64,000 nucleotides of DNA from Pirellulaceae bacterium (GTDB lineage Bacteria; Planctomycetota; Planctomycetia; Pirellulales; Pirellulaceae): the NCBI GenBank assembly GCA_023382975.1, contig JAHDXO010000024.1, forward strand, positions 1-64,000. The letters are read 5' to 3'. How positions within the stretch are numbered: the first letter of the stretch is position 1; each line of letters opens with the position of its first letter. A program made the position numbers and the translations under genes. The notes beneath the pieces were generated by a model that had not been told where the DNA came from, ran no database searches, and was given only the letters and a program-made list of their open reading frames with translations. Positions 15,519 through 24,451 of the stretch are shown one piece after another.

Positions 15519-16571
15519 CTACGGTTTCAACCGGGACTCGAACAGCTCGAATGTCCGATCCCGGTCGATGTCGCCACAACGCAGAATCTTACCCTTGGTG
15601 CCCTTGAACTGGTAGGCGAGATCCCAGTTCACATCCGGGCACTCGACCACCTCCCACGTGGCCAGCGTCGGGTCGACCAGCGCCGCAATGTCGCCCAGGT
15701 CATAAAAACCCTTGGCGGGGCTTTGATACCATTGGCTCTCCAGGCGGAACTCGTGCAGAAACCTGCCCAGCGGCCCGAACTCTACCCACCGCGCCGACTG
15801 GGCCATGGGACAAGTCAGGTACGTGCCGGTGTCGAACAGCACGAACGGCAAGTCCGAGTGGAACACCAGCCGCGCGGCGCGGACATCGCCGATGACGTTG
15901 AAGTTCCAGCAGCGCTTCGGCCACTCGGTGCGAAAATGCCAGAACACCACCACCCGCTCCGCGATGCGCGGCTCCTTCAGATAGGCCGAAGCAATGTCGG
16001 TGGCGGCTCCCAGGCCGATCACCCACAGCGGATCCTCGGGCGTCGAGGCCATCGCCGCGGCGATGATGAAGTCCACGCCCTCCGACTCCGAGGGCTCGTA
16101 CTGGTAGCGCAACGGCGGCGAGCCGTGCTTGATGGGAAACCGTCCGGCCAACCCGGCTTTCCCCAACACCGTGGCAATGGCGCGTGCCGAGGTCTCGACG
16201 CTGGCCGGGCCCGCGCCGGGATTTTGGTTGTCGTAATTCGCGGCGACAAACCCTTCGATTTGAAAGCGGTCCGGGCACCGCACGGCCAAGGCGATGGCCC
16301 ACAGATCGTCGATCTCGTTCCGCGCGTCCGTATCGATAATCACCCGCAGCTTCTGTTCCTTCGGCGGGATGACGGGCACCTTGCGCTGCGCCGGGTTCCG
16401 CTGTTGCAAAGCCGCGCGCCTGGCGGCGTAAACGTCGCCCTCAGCGGCCGGCGCGGCAACGCTGCCCAGCAAGATCGCGCCGAGCACCAGCGCTCCACCG
16501 AGCCGCCTCGCAGGCCGCCGGCGTCGAAAAAAGGACCAAGGAGTCTTCGTCAATTCAGTCATGTTCAGCAT
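15519..16571 (-). CDS. inosine-uridine nucleoside hydrolase-like protein, secreted
   Basis: 350 aa from ATG 16571; a TTG at 16610 is possible. After a basic N-terminus and hydrophobic segment (RLGGALVLGAILLGSVAA) comes VIIDTDARNEIDDLWAIALA, the calcium-binding DxDxxxxxDD motif of nucleoside hydrolases. WVIGLGAATDIASAYLKEP and FNVIGDVRAARLVFHSD also match the fold. The family hydrolyses ribonucleosides, but secreted planctomycete members inside carbohydrate clusters probably act on other N- or O-glycosidic bonds. Signal and context suggest an extracytoplasmic role. Confidence 0.75.
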   Translation of the reverse strand: MLNMTELTKTPWSFFRRRRPARRLGGALVLGAILLGSVAAPAAEGDVYAARRAALQQRNPAQRKVPVIPPKEQKLRVIIDTDARNEIDDLWAIALAVRCPDRFQIEGFVAANYDNQNPGAGPASVETSARAIATVLGKAGLAGRFPIKHGSPPLRYQYEPSESEGVDFIIAAAMASTPEDPLWVIGLGAATDIASAYLKEPRIAERVVVFWHFRTEWPKRCWNFNVIGDVRAARLVFHSDLPFVLFDTGTYLTCPMAQSARWVEFGPLGRFLHEFRLESQWYQSPAKGFYDLGDIAALVDPTLATWEVVECPDVNWDLAYQFKGTKGKILRCGDIDRDRTFELFESRLKP

Positions 16572-16759
16572 GGCAAGGCTCGTCTTCAGGGTTGGGTCGG
16601 GAGGCACCAAGACATACGTTGGGCAAAGTCGCGTTGGTTATCAAGCCACCTTCATGTGGCTGGTTTGGTCCAGGGCATCCGCAATCTCGGGTATCGTAAA
16701 CGGCTAAAACATATACATTCGTTCTTGCTGAACGCCCGTTGTCTTCCTTGAATTCAGAA

Positions 16760-17285
16760 TTATCTGGAGCCGCCACGGTCGTTGTGTCCGGAGCGATACC
16801 GTTCCCGCAACCGCAGGAATTCGAAGACCTGTCGGTGATAAGGGCTGAATTCGGGGTCCGGAATCCCGTGCGGCGGGCAGGCGGGAGAACCGTAGCCGGT
16901 TTGAAACATGTCGTGATGATAGACGCCATAGCCGCCGACTTTCCAAACCTCCCAGATATGCAAGATATGGTCCGTGGGCGCCGTCGGTTCTCTGGGGCCA
17001 CCGAACTGCGAGGTGCCATTGCGCGCCGGTTCGTCGTCCACTACCGGTTTCTTGAATTCCTGGAGCAACTGGGCGATTTCTCGCGGGGCGATCTCCCAGG
17101 TCTTGCCTTGGGCCTGGAACTGGCGGCTGGTGTGCGGTGTCAGGAAGTCGAGCCCCTCGTTCCGTTCCTTCGTTCCCAAGACACCGGAGAATCCCGGCGA
17201 ACTGGTCACAAGCCGTTTCGGATCTCCTTCCCGGATCACCTGGACTAGCCGCAGCACGTGCTCGTCATGGTGTTCATTCCAAGTC
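16760..17285 (-). pseudogene. truncated glycoside hydrolase, C-terminal fragment
   Basis: A minus-strand frame from WNEHHDEHVLRLVQVIREGD to a stop at 16760 looks like the C-terminal part of a TIM-barrel hydrolase (SSPGFSG, KKPVVDDEPARNG, GGYGVYHHDMFQTGYG). The acidic VVDDEP site resembles the catalytic end of the barrel in the neighbouring GH140-like genes. No N-terminal part exists upstream, since the DUF1593 gene ends at 17289. A GTG at 17257 could start a short 165-aa product, but it is most likely a relic. Confidence 0.6.
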
Positions 17286-17288
17286 CGT

Positions 17289-18269
17289 TTACGGTTTCAA
17301 AATCTCCATGCGGCCTTGCCAGTCGCGCAGATAGGCCTCGCGCCAACGGTTGACGGTACGCGCGCCAGGATGATTCTTCTCCCGGAGGGCGGGAGCGGGG
17401 TCATCGGACCAGTGGTTCGGCCCCGTGCCGCGCCTGACGAACGCCCCGCCCCAGGAATCGCCAGACGGGTCTTCCGCGCGGCCTCGCAGCAAGTAGAGAA
17501 CGGACGGCGTGTCGCCCATCTTGATGTCTTTCTTTTTCGCGAAGAACAGGTCGCCCAGCGCGCCATGGCCTTTGACGTAACGTGCAACAAAGGCAACATT
17601 GCCGAGGTCGCCGTCCTGCTGTCCTCCGACGTACATGCCGCGGAAGGTCGTGTCCGCCTCGATCAGCCAGAGCCCCGGATGATGCTTGACCACGTAGTCG
17701 CGCGCGGCTGGATCCATGCGAGTATTCCAGGAGCCGATCGAATAGACGCGCAGTCTGGGTGTGATCTCCGGCGCGTCGTGGAGCGCCTGCGCGACATCGG
17801 TGATCGAGCCCCAGACGAGGATCCAGAGCGGCCGCGAGTCGGCAGCACGCGCGCGTTCGATAATCCAGCGCGAACCCTCGGTCGGCTCGGACCATCCCGC
17901 CGCCGGCGCCGGCTCGATGGCCCCTTGCTTCGTCACGGCGCGCAGCGCGTCCGCCGCCGGAAAACGCGGAGAATGCGCGATGAGCTTGGGGTGGTCTTGG
18001 GCATAGGCGTCGAGGGTCTCGTGGATATGCGACGCGCGGCCGGCGTGTGGCGGCGAGGAGATCAGTCCCTCGGTGTCGAACAGATCGGCATAGACCAAAT
18101 AGTGAACGAGTGACTGATAGTCATCTGGGTCCGAGCCGCCGATGTCCGTGGAGACGATCACGCGGAAACGCTCGCCAGTGAGCGCGCCACCGCGCGGTGG
18201 TTCCGGCTCGCCTGAAAGCAGGGATGTCGTCAGAAGCAAGTTGCTCAGAATCACGCATGTGGTTTTCAC
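17289..18269 (-). CDS. DUF1593 (nucleoside-hydrolase fold) secreted protein
   Basis: 326 aa from GTG 18269, chosen because GGAGGA lies six bases upstream and a signal peptide (VILSNLLLTTSLLSG) follows at once. VIVSTDIGGSDPDDYQSLVH and then LFDTEGLISSPPHAGR are the signature of DUF1593, a family related to nucleoside hydrolases and found with polysaccharide-degrading genes. WILVWGSITDVAQAL supports the fold. The role is unknown; a glycosyl-bond hydrolase acting outside the cytoplasm is inferred. Confidence 0.8.
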   Translation of the reverse strand: MKTTCVILSNLLLTTSLLSGEPEPPRGGALTGERFRVIVSTDIGGSDPDDYQSLVHYLVYADLFDTEGLISSPPHAGRASHIHETLDAYAQDHPKLIAHSPRFPAADALRAVTKQGAIEPAPAAGWSEPTEGSRWIIERARAADSRPLWILVWGSITDVAQALHDAPEITPRLRVYSIGSWNTRMDPAARDYVVKHHPGLWLIEADTTFRGMYVGGQQDGDLGNVAFVARYVKGHGALGDLFFAKKKDIKMGDTPSVLYLLRGRAEDPSGDSWGGAFVRRGTGPNHWSDDPAPALREKNHPGARTVNRWREAYLRDWQGRMEILKP

Positions 18270-18358
18270 GGATGTCCTCCTTAGGTTCGAGTTTAAGAGC
18301 GAGAGGATCACGGTGTTGTCCCGCTGGCCGGGATCGACGATGCGGTGCGTCCGTTCCG

Positions 18359-21100
18359 CTACTCCCCCGCCAACGGCCGTCCCGACACGGCGAACACCAG
18401 CAGCGTGACGTCGAGCACGTGATCGTGCGCGGCCGTCACGCCGACGATCTCCTGGTCGGGCTTCGGGTTCACCCATTCCCATTGGAACAGGTGGATGGGC
18501 TGGCCGTCGGCGCCGTCGAGGCTCCAGGCGTAGCGGTTATCGAGCGTGGCGCGGTTGGCGGAGGCCGTGTCGAAACGCTTGATGTTGTTCGTCAGCCGCA
18601 CGGGCAGGATCGCCTGCGACCCGTCGGCGTAATGGACCTCGTAGTTGCCACACGGCCAGCCGTACATCCAAGCGCGGACGCTCGCCCCCTGAGCGCCCTT
18701 GTCTTCGGGATTATCGATGAAGGCCGAGTGCAGGAACACGAGCGAGGCGAACCGCCCGCGCACCGGCAGCGCCGCGGGGGCAGCGTCCTTGCCCAAAACG
18801 ATGCAGTCGCGGCCGTCGGCGCCGCCGCCCAGTCGCATCGGCAGGAAGCCGATCTCGCGCGGGCCGGCGGGCAGGTCTACAGGACGGGCGTGGTCGGCGT
18901 AGGCGTCGGGCTTGGCCGTCTTGAGAAAAGCGTCGAACGAGTGCGTCAGCGCCGGGCCGAGTGCGATCGGCTCGACGCGAGCCGCGGCGCGCGGGTTCGG
19001 GCGTAGGGCCGCCGCATGCTGGATTGCCACCATCCGGCCGGCGTCAAGATCCTCTTCGCGCGCGAAGTTCCAGGCGTAGTCCGCCGTGCGCAGCAGCACG
19101 CTCATCGACGCCAGCGACGAGTACTCGTCCAGCAGCCCCTTCCGCTCGTTGCCGAACGAGTAGATACCCTTGCCGAAACCCATGACGCGGCTGCGAGCGT
19201 CGGGGCTCAAGGTGAACATGCCGGTGGCATTGGGCCAGACGCGGAAGCCGCGCTCGGTGAAGTAACGGATTTCCTTGTCAAGGTTGCCGCCGGCCCACTG
19301 GGTCAGGATGATGTCCTTGGGGAAGGCGTCGATGATCTTGTAGACGTCGAATTTCTTGCCGTTGTGGTAGGGAGAGAGCATGTCTTCGAAGATCATCATG
19401 GTGATGCCGCGGGCCTTCAGCCACTCGTTCAGGCGAACGTGCCACTCCAGGAACGCCTGTGCGCGGGTCTTGCCGCGCAGCAGTTCGTCGATCGTTTCGC
19501 CATCCTGGCGTCGGCCCCACCACTCGTCGGACTTGGGACTGACGTATTTCGGCCGCAGGGCCTCGATCACGTCGAGCATGCAGTCGTGGACGATGGCGTC
19601 GTGGTCGGGGTGGGTCACGTCGCCCTGGCTCTCCCAGCCCTTCTCGCGGAGTTCCGGGTGGTAGCCGAGGATGAGCCACCAGTTGGCGTGGCCGCCCACC
19701 TGCCAGGCGGGACAGAGGTCGATGAAATGGTCGCGGCAGAAATCGCCGAAGCGGCGCAGGTCCGCAAGCGTGTAAATCTTCTCGCTGCCGTTGAACTCGG
19801 GCCGCCGCTGATACCGCACGTTCGCCGCCAGGTCGATGTAGAACGTGTTGATCTTCTGGTCCGCGACGAACCGCTCGGTCCAGTCGATCAGATAGTCGAT
19901 GCCGCGGTTCTCTTGGACGGGGCAGTTGCGGAACGTGTGCGGGTGCTCGAGCCGGACAAGGCGATTCGGGGTGTCGGGCCAGTCGCGGACGGTCACGCAC
20001 GGGACGGGCGCGGTGTCGGTGACCTTCTTGAGGGCGTGCTTGAGGAGCTGGAAGAACGTGACCGTACCGTAGTACAGCCCCGGCTCGTCGGCGCCCGTGA
20101 TGACCACCCGCTCCGGCTCGACGCTGAGCGTGTAACCCTGCGGCAGCAGCGACGGTTCGACCTCGCCGCCAGCCAGACGCAGGACAATGCCCGAGGCCGG
20201 CGGCAAAGCGTCGAACGTCTGCACCAAGAGCCGGTGGGCCGTGAAGCCGTGATAACGCTCCGCAAAGAGCGCGGCCGTGCGGCGCGTCCGCTCGGTGGCG
20301 GTCGTTTCCAGGACCAGCGGCCAGTCGCGGCTGGCGGGGAAGACGCCCTGCTCCCAAGCGATCTCTTTGGGCCGCGGCGAGAGGAGCGGCTCGCAAAAAC
20401 GGTCGGCGGCGCGGTCCGCCCCGCCACGAAGATGCTCGTCTTCCTCGTCGTTAGGCCGTGCGTTATCTGCCACCTGGGGAACGCTGATCCGCTTCAGGCG
20501 GTACACCAGGTCGAGCGGGTGGCGGCTGCCCTCGAGCGTCAGCATGACGTAAGGGATCTGGTCCCAGCGGGGCGGATGTTTTTCGCGGCGGAAGCCGGTC
20601 TCGATCAGATACTCCTGGCGGCCGCGTTCCAGCGCCTTGTCGACCGTCAGGGCCGATTTGTCCTGGAAATGCACGCTGATGCCCATGTGGGGGTAGTCGT
20701 CGCGGTCGCAATCGATGATCAGCCTGAGGCCCCGGTAGATCCTGCCAGCGTCGGGCGGGGGCGTCGGGTCGAAGTAGATGGTCGAGCACGCCATGCCCTG
20801 ACTGCCGCGGAAGGAGAACTCGACGTACGGCTCGCCGTCCTTCGTGACCGGCCGCGTCGAGGGAGTCAAGTCGCTGCCCTTCCGCCAACTGGCCGTATAG
20901 TTGTTGATGGCCGCAGGATCACTGTGGCCTGCCTCGAAGACGACCGCGCCGCCCGCCTCCTTCACGGGTGCCAAGCTTGGCGGCTTCCCGGCTGCCGGCT
21001 GCGCCGCCGTGAAAAGCGCAACGGCCAGCAACGCTCGCGATGAAAGCAAAGCGGCTGCCGCAAGTCCATGACGCAACGAGACGAGGCAAGGATAGTTCAT
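18359..21100 (-). CDS. GH20-like (hexosaminidase-type) secreted hydrolase
   Basis: 913 aa, ATG preceded by AGGAGGATCAA. Signal peptide (GLAAAALLSSRALLAVALF). Residues about 30-230 form a carbohydrate-binding-like beta domain. From about residue 245, PLLSPRPKEIAWEQGVFPA and GLYYGTVTFFQLLKHAL match the GH20b N-terminal domain of beta-N-acetylhexosaminidases. A TIM barrel follows (QKINTFYIDLAANVRY, YVSPKSDEWWGRR, ITMMIFEDMLSPYHNGKK). The usual H-x-G/D-E pair of GH20 is not obvious; SDEWW may supply the acidic pair. It may belong to a GH20-related uncharacterised family. Confidence 0.72.
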   Translation of the reverse strand: MNYPCLVSLRHGLAAAALLSSRALLAVALFTAAQPAAGKPPSLAPVKEAGGAVVFEAGHSDPAAINNYTASWRKGSDLTPSTRPVTKDGEPYVEFSFRGSQGMACSTIYFDPTPPPDAGRIYRGLRLIIDCDRDDYPHMGISVHFQDKSALTVDKALERGRQEYLIETGFRREKHPPRWDQIPYVMLTLEGSRHPLDLVYRLKRISVPQVADNARPNDEEDEHLRGGADRAADRFCEPLLSPRPKEIAWEQGVFPASRDWPLVLETTATERTRRTAALFAERYHGFTAHRLLVQTFDALPPASGIVLRLAGGEVEPSLLPQGYTLSVEPERVVITGADEPGLYYGTVTFFQLLKHALKKVTDTAPVPCVTVRDWPDTPNRLVRLEHPHTFRNCPVQENRGIDYLIDWTERFVADQKINTFYIDLAANVRYQRRPEFNGSEKIYTLADLRRFGDFCRDHFIDLCPAWQVGGHANWWLILGYHPELREKGWESQGDVTHPDHDAIVHDCMLDVIEALRPKYVSPKSDEWWGRRQDGETIDELLRGKTRAQAFLEWHVRLNEWLKARGITMMIFEDMLSPYHNGKKFDVYKIIDAFPKDIILTQWAGGNLDKEIRYFTERGFRVWPNATGMFTLSPDARSRVMGFGKGIYSFGNERKGLLDEYSSLASMSVLLRTADYAWNFAREEDLDAGRMVAIQHAAALRPNPRAAARVEPIALGPALTHSFDAFLKTAKPDAYADHARPVDLPAGPREIGFLPMRLGGGADGRDCIVLGKDAAPAALPVRGRFASLVFLHSAFIDNPEDKGAQGASVRAWMYGWPCGNYEVHYADGSQAILPVRLTNNIKRFDTASANRATLDNRYAWSLDGADGQPIHLFQWEWVNPKPDQEIVGVTAAHDHVLDVTLLVFAVSGRPLAGE

Positions 21101-21293
21101 TTGATCCTCCTGAAACGGAAGGCTTGTTCGTTTTCGTGCGTCCAGCAAATTTATGTCTCCGTTTCCGACGGCTCGCAGCGGCAACCGCTTCCAACGCACG
21201 ATCTGCTCCTAGCGAGCCATGTTGTAGATCAAGTTGGTGACTGCGGGCGCTGTCTCACATACTCGGCCACCGTCGAGCCGCCATCGAAGGGAG

Positions 21294-23975
21294 TCACTCG
21301 ACCGGGCCTTGCAGCGCGCGGATTTGGTCCAGCGTCAGGGCCGCGGTGCCGTCCAGAGGACTGCCATGAATGCGGATTTCGTCCAGCATACCGCGGAACA
21401 TGCGGTCGGTAGCCTCCGGGCGCGTCAGGCGGTTGAAGTGGCCGGCGGCCAGCGGGCCAATAAACTCACCCACCGGGCCGCGATCGTAAGCGACGGTGGC
21501 ATCCAAAGCGGCTTGCCGCTCGGGTGTGCCGAAGTAGAAACGCACCTCGGCCGGCGAGCGCGTCGCGTCGTAGGTCGCGGCGAAAAACCGCCAGTTGGCC
21601 GCCGGAGCTTCCGGGTCCGCCGGAATCTGGCGGGCAGAACTGCGCGCGGGGGAACCGTCGGGCCACTCGTTCACGCCAAGCTGCAATCGCCCGTCGGCGA
21701 GCATCACCAGATCGAAACCGTCGCCACCATGATGGATGGCGGAGACAATGCGGTTCCCGCCGCTGCCCACTTGCGCGCTGCGGCAATTGACCCAGCCGGA
21801 AAGGGTGAAAGACTTCAGGCCTTTGAGGGCCGAAACCGCGTCGCCCGTCAGTTCCACGGCGCGGTTGGCGGGCGCGCTGCCGAGGTCCACGGCGCTGGGG
21901 CCGCCGCCGGGCGGGGTGCTGGTGGTCCAGGTCAGTTGCTTGTCGGTACACGCGGCGTTGGGATGGGCGTGAGCCGAAGTGCCGGTGTTGGCGGTGGATT
22001 CGCCGCGGCCTTCGTTGAAGCGCAATTCGACAATCGGCCGCGAGGCGTCATGCACGTCGAAGGCCACGCGCGCCGGCATGGTCAGACGGTTGGGCGGCGA
22101 GGATTGGTCCTGCACCTCGCGCACCGTCAAGGTATAACGCGTGCCATCGGCAAGCCCGCTGGTGGCCAAGTTGACGGTGTTGGATTCGGCGCCGACCTTG
22201 GCGGCCAGGATCTTCACGGCGGGCTCCAGCGTGAAGTTGCCCACCACGATGCTGCGCGGATCCAGCGCCTTGGTAAAGCTGACGACGACCTCCTTCCGCG
22301 CCAGACTGGCGGTGGCCGTCGCTGGCACAGGGGGCGCGGTGTCCCGCAAGTTGGGATCGTGGCACAACAGCAAGGCCCAGTCGCCATCATCGGCCGGCGA
22401 AGGCGGCAGCCACCGCGGGCCGCTGGCCACCGGGGCCTCCGTCCATTGCCCGGAACGCGGATTGAACCAGCGGGCGTGATAATTGCCCGGCGCCAGGGCG
22501 AGGCTGACGTGGCAGGGACGCGGCAGATAGACAACAACCAGTTTGTCGGTTTCGGCCAGACAGTACGCGCTGCCCCGCACCAGGTCGTTGCGCGGAGACA
22601 AACGCCACCAGTCGAACGAGGTGAAGAAATCCACCATGTGGGCATAGCCGCGCAGCATGGTCATGGAATCGTCGCCACGCCCGCTGACCCAGCCGCCGCC
22701 GGTATCGGGCGGGAACCCGACGCCGCGGTTGGCCGTCTCGCCGGTGGTTTGATAGCAGCCGGCCATGGCGATCTCCCAGGCACAGCGGCGGCGCGTCTCG
22801 GCGGCGCGGTGACCGGGGGTTTTCTCCCACAGGTCTTCATACCCGTATTCCTCGTTGATCTGCGGAATGACCCGGCCGGTGGCGGCTTGTTGGGTGCGCT
22901 GGCCGAGCATGAAAGCGTTTTGGCCGTCGTCCCAGCGCTGGATAAGCTGCAGGTCGTTCCACGTCGTGCCGGGGGTGCGGAAGATCTTGTTGTGGGCCGA
23001 GAGGAGATGTTGGTAGGGATCCCACTGCTTGACGAGCGGGCCGAGCCAGTCGCACCACTTGGGAAACTCGCGGTGGAAATCGTGTTCGTTGCCGAGGTCC
23101 CAGGTGACGTTGGAAAACGCCGCCAGCCGCGCCACCCCGTAGCGGTAGTAGCGCAGTTCGTCCTCGCTGTAAGCCGCAAAGGGCGTGGGCAGCACCTGGC
23201 CGCCGATGAAGAAAATCACCGACACAACCACGTCGCGCTCGCGGGCATGACGGAGCATGCGCTCGTACTTCTGCCAGAACGGGACGTTGAACCGCGTCAA
23301 GTCGAAGCCCGGATCTTTGACGTCGTCCGGACGCTTCGCCGGCCAGGGGTTCAGGTACAGTTTGAATTCGGGCGTGGACTTCACCGGCTGGTTCCAGGGA
23401 CGGTCGTGGTTGCGGCCATAGACGAGCACGCGCAGGCGGTTGACCTTGAGCGCGGCCAGCCGCTCGATGGTTCGGCGGATGACGGCATCGTCTTCCCAGC
23501 CCATCAGGTAATAGGTGGTGGTGCCGTTCCAGAAGTAATGCTCGCCGGTGCCCGCCCAGACGAAGTGCTCGGGAAACTGCGGGTCCACGCGCAGTTGGCC
23601 GCGGCGTTGGGCGTCACGCGCGGTGAACTCGCCGGTGTACGACTGCTCGAAACCGCCCTGCCGGTAGCGGACCGAGAACGTGTGCCGCCCGGCCGCCGTC
23701 GGCATGAAGCGGATGCGAAACACGTTGCCGTCGGCGGCGTCGCAGAAACCGTCCACCTTCAGCGGCGCACCGCCTTCACGGGCGAATTCGCCTGCGACCG
23801 TGACGTCGGTGAACGGATTGGCAGCGTCCGGTTGCGTCACATTCAGCGAGATCTCAACGAAGTCAAAGGCATCCACGGTGGTGGCGGATTGCGTGAAGCG
23901 GACCGCAGCGGGGGCCGCGTGGAGCGATTGCAACAGGACCAGGCTGAAGCTGGCCAACAGCAGGTGGCGAATCAT
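21294..23975 (-). CDS. large DUF5060 / GH140-like hydrolase with LamG-like C-terminus
   Basis: 893 aa from ATG 23975, chosen because a signal peptide (MIRHLLLASFSLVLLQSLHA) follows. Domain order: DUF5060 beta-sandwich (about 20-110), DUF4038/GH140-like TIM barrel (about 125-470, with LMGWEDDAVIRRTIERLAAL, WDLGNEHDFHREF and INEEYGYEDLWE giving candidate catalytic Glu residues), a small beta domain (YLPRPCHVSLALAPGNYHAR), an Ig-like domain and a concanavalin/LamG-type domain (SFTLSGWVNCRSAQVGSGGN). Likely a side-chain glycosidase of plant cell-wall pectin. Confidence 0.82.
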   Translation of the reverse strand: MIRHLLLASFSLVLLQSLHAAPAAVRFTQSATTVDAFDFVEISLNVTQPDAANPFTDVTVAGEFAREGGAPLKVDGFCDAADGNVFRIRFMPTAAGRHTFSVRYRQGGFEQSYTGEFTARDAQRRGQLRVDPQFPEHFVWAGTGEHYFWNGTTTYYLMGWEDDAVIRRTIERLAALKVNRLRVLVYGRNHDRPWNQPVKSTPEFKLYLNPWPAKRPDDVKDPGFDLTRFNVPFWQKYERMLRHARERDVVVSVIFFIGGQVLPTPFAAYSEDELRYYRYGVARLAAFSNVTWDLGNEHDFHREFPKWCDWLGPLVKQWDPYQHLLSAHNKIFRTPGTTWNDLQLIQRWDDGQNAFMLGQRTQQAATGRVIPQINEEYGYEDLWEKTPGHRAAETRRRCAWEIAMAGCYQTTGETANRGVGFPPDTGGGWVSGRGDDSMTMLRGYAHMVDFFTSFDWWRLSPRNDLVRGSAYCLAETDKLVVVYLPRPCHVSLALAPGNYHARWFNPRSGQWTEAPVASGPRWLPPSPADDGDWALLLCHDPNLRDTAPPVPATATASLARKEVVVSFTKALDPRSIVVGNFTLEPAVKILAAKVGAESNTVNLATSGLADGTRYTLTVREVQDQSSPPNRLTMPARVAFDVHDASRPIVELRFNEGRGESTANTGTSAHAHPNAACTDKQLTWTTSTPPGGGPSAVDLGSAPANRAVELTGDAVSALKGLKSFTLSGWVNCRSAQVGSGGNRIVSAIHHGGDGFDLVMLADGRLQLGVNEWPDGSPARSSARQIPADPEAPAANWRFFAATYDATRSPAEVRFYFGTPERQAALDATVAYDRGPVGEFIGPLAAGHFNRLTRPEATDRMFRGMLDEIRIHGSPLDGTAALTLDQIRALQGPVE

Positions 23976-24132
23976 GCTGGTTGGTCTCAAGGTTTCGTCT
24001 GAGCCACTGGGCATCGCAGTCACGCCGCTCGTCACGAGGATGGTGTCACCCGGTTCGACCATATCAGCCGCTTTCCGCAATAAGCTGTTGAATTCCAATT
24101 TACTGAAGCTCGAAGGTGATTTTCACCTGATT

Positions 24133-24408
24133 TCACTTGTACCAGTAGTCGCTGTGCCCCTGATACGGCGGATCCCATCGGCCGCCGGCATCGTCCATCA
24201 TGGTGTAGAGATTGTCATCGGCCGCCCATGTCATGCACCAATTGTCGCCACGGCATCCTTTGCGCTCGAGGGTGTCCCCGTCGATGATGACTCCCGTGGG
24301 CACGGTGCTCGGCGAACGAGGGATCGCGTCGCCACCGGCGGCCAGGGCGTGGGCTAGGCACCAGACCATGATCGTTCCCAGAATGGTTCGTGGCTGCACG
24401 AGTCTCAT
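24133..24408 (-). pseudogene. N-terminal fragment of a secreted DUF4185-like protein
   Basis: A 91-aa ORF with signal peptide (TILGTIMVWCLAHALA) followed by DGDTLERKGCRGDNWCMTWA and ADDNLYTMMDDAGG, a pattern seen at the N-terminus of several-hundred-residue secreted planctomycete proteins. The frame ends at YWYK and no continuation is found before the next gene. It is probably a remnant, although a small secreted product cannot be excluded. Confidence 0.5.
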
Positions 24409-24451
24409 GAATTGACTCCTTACGCGAGCAAGTCTTCCCTCCGCGTGAACA

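Noticed and set aside
19016..21043. 675-codon + strand frame
   Set aside because: Antisense to the GH20-like gene, which has a signal peptide, strong Shine-Dalgarno and family motifs.
21234..24002. 922-codon open frame on the + strand
   Set aside because: It is antisense to the GH140-like gene with signal peptide and clear domains. Long antisense frames are common at this GC content; its translation has no recognisable motif.
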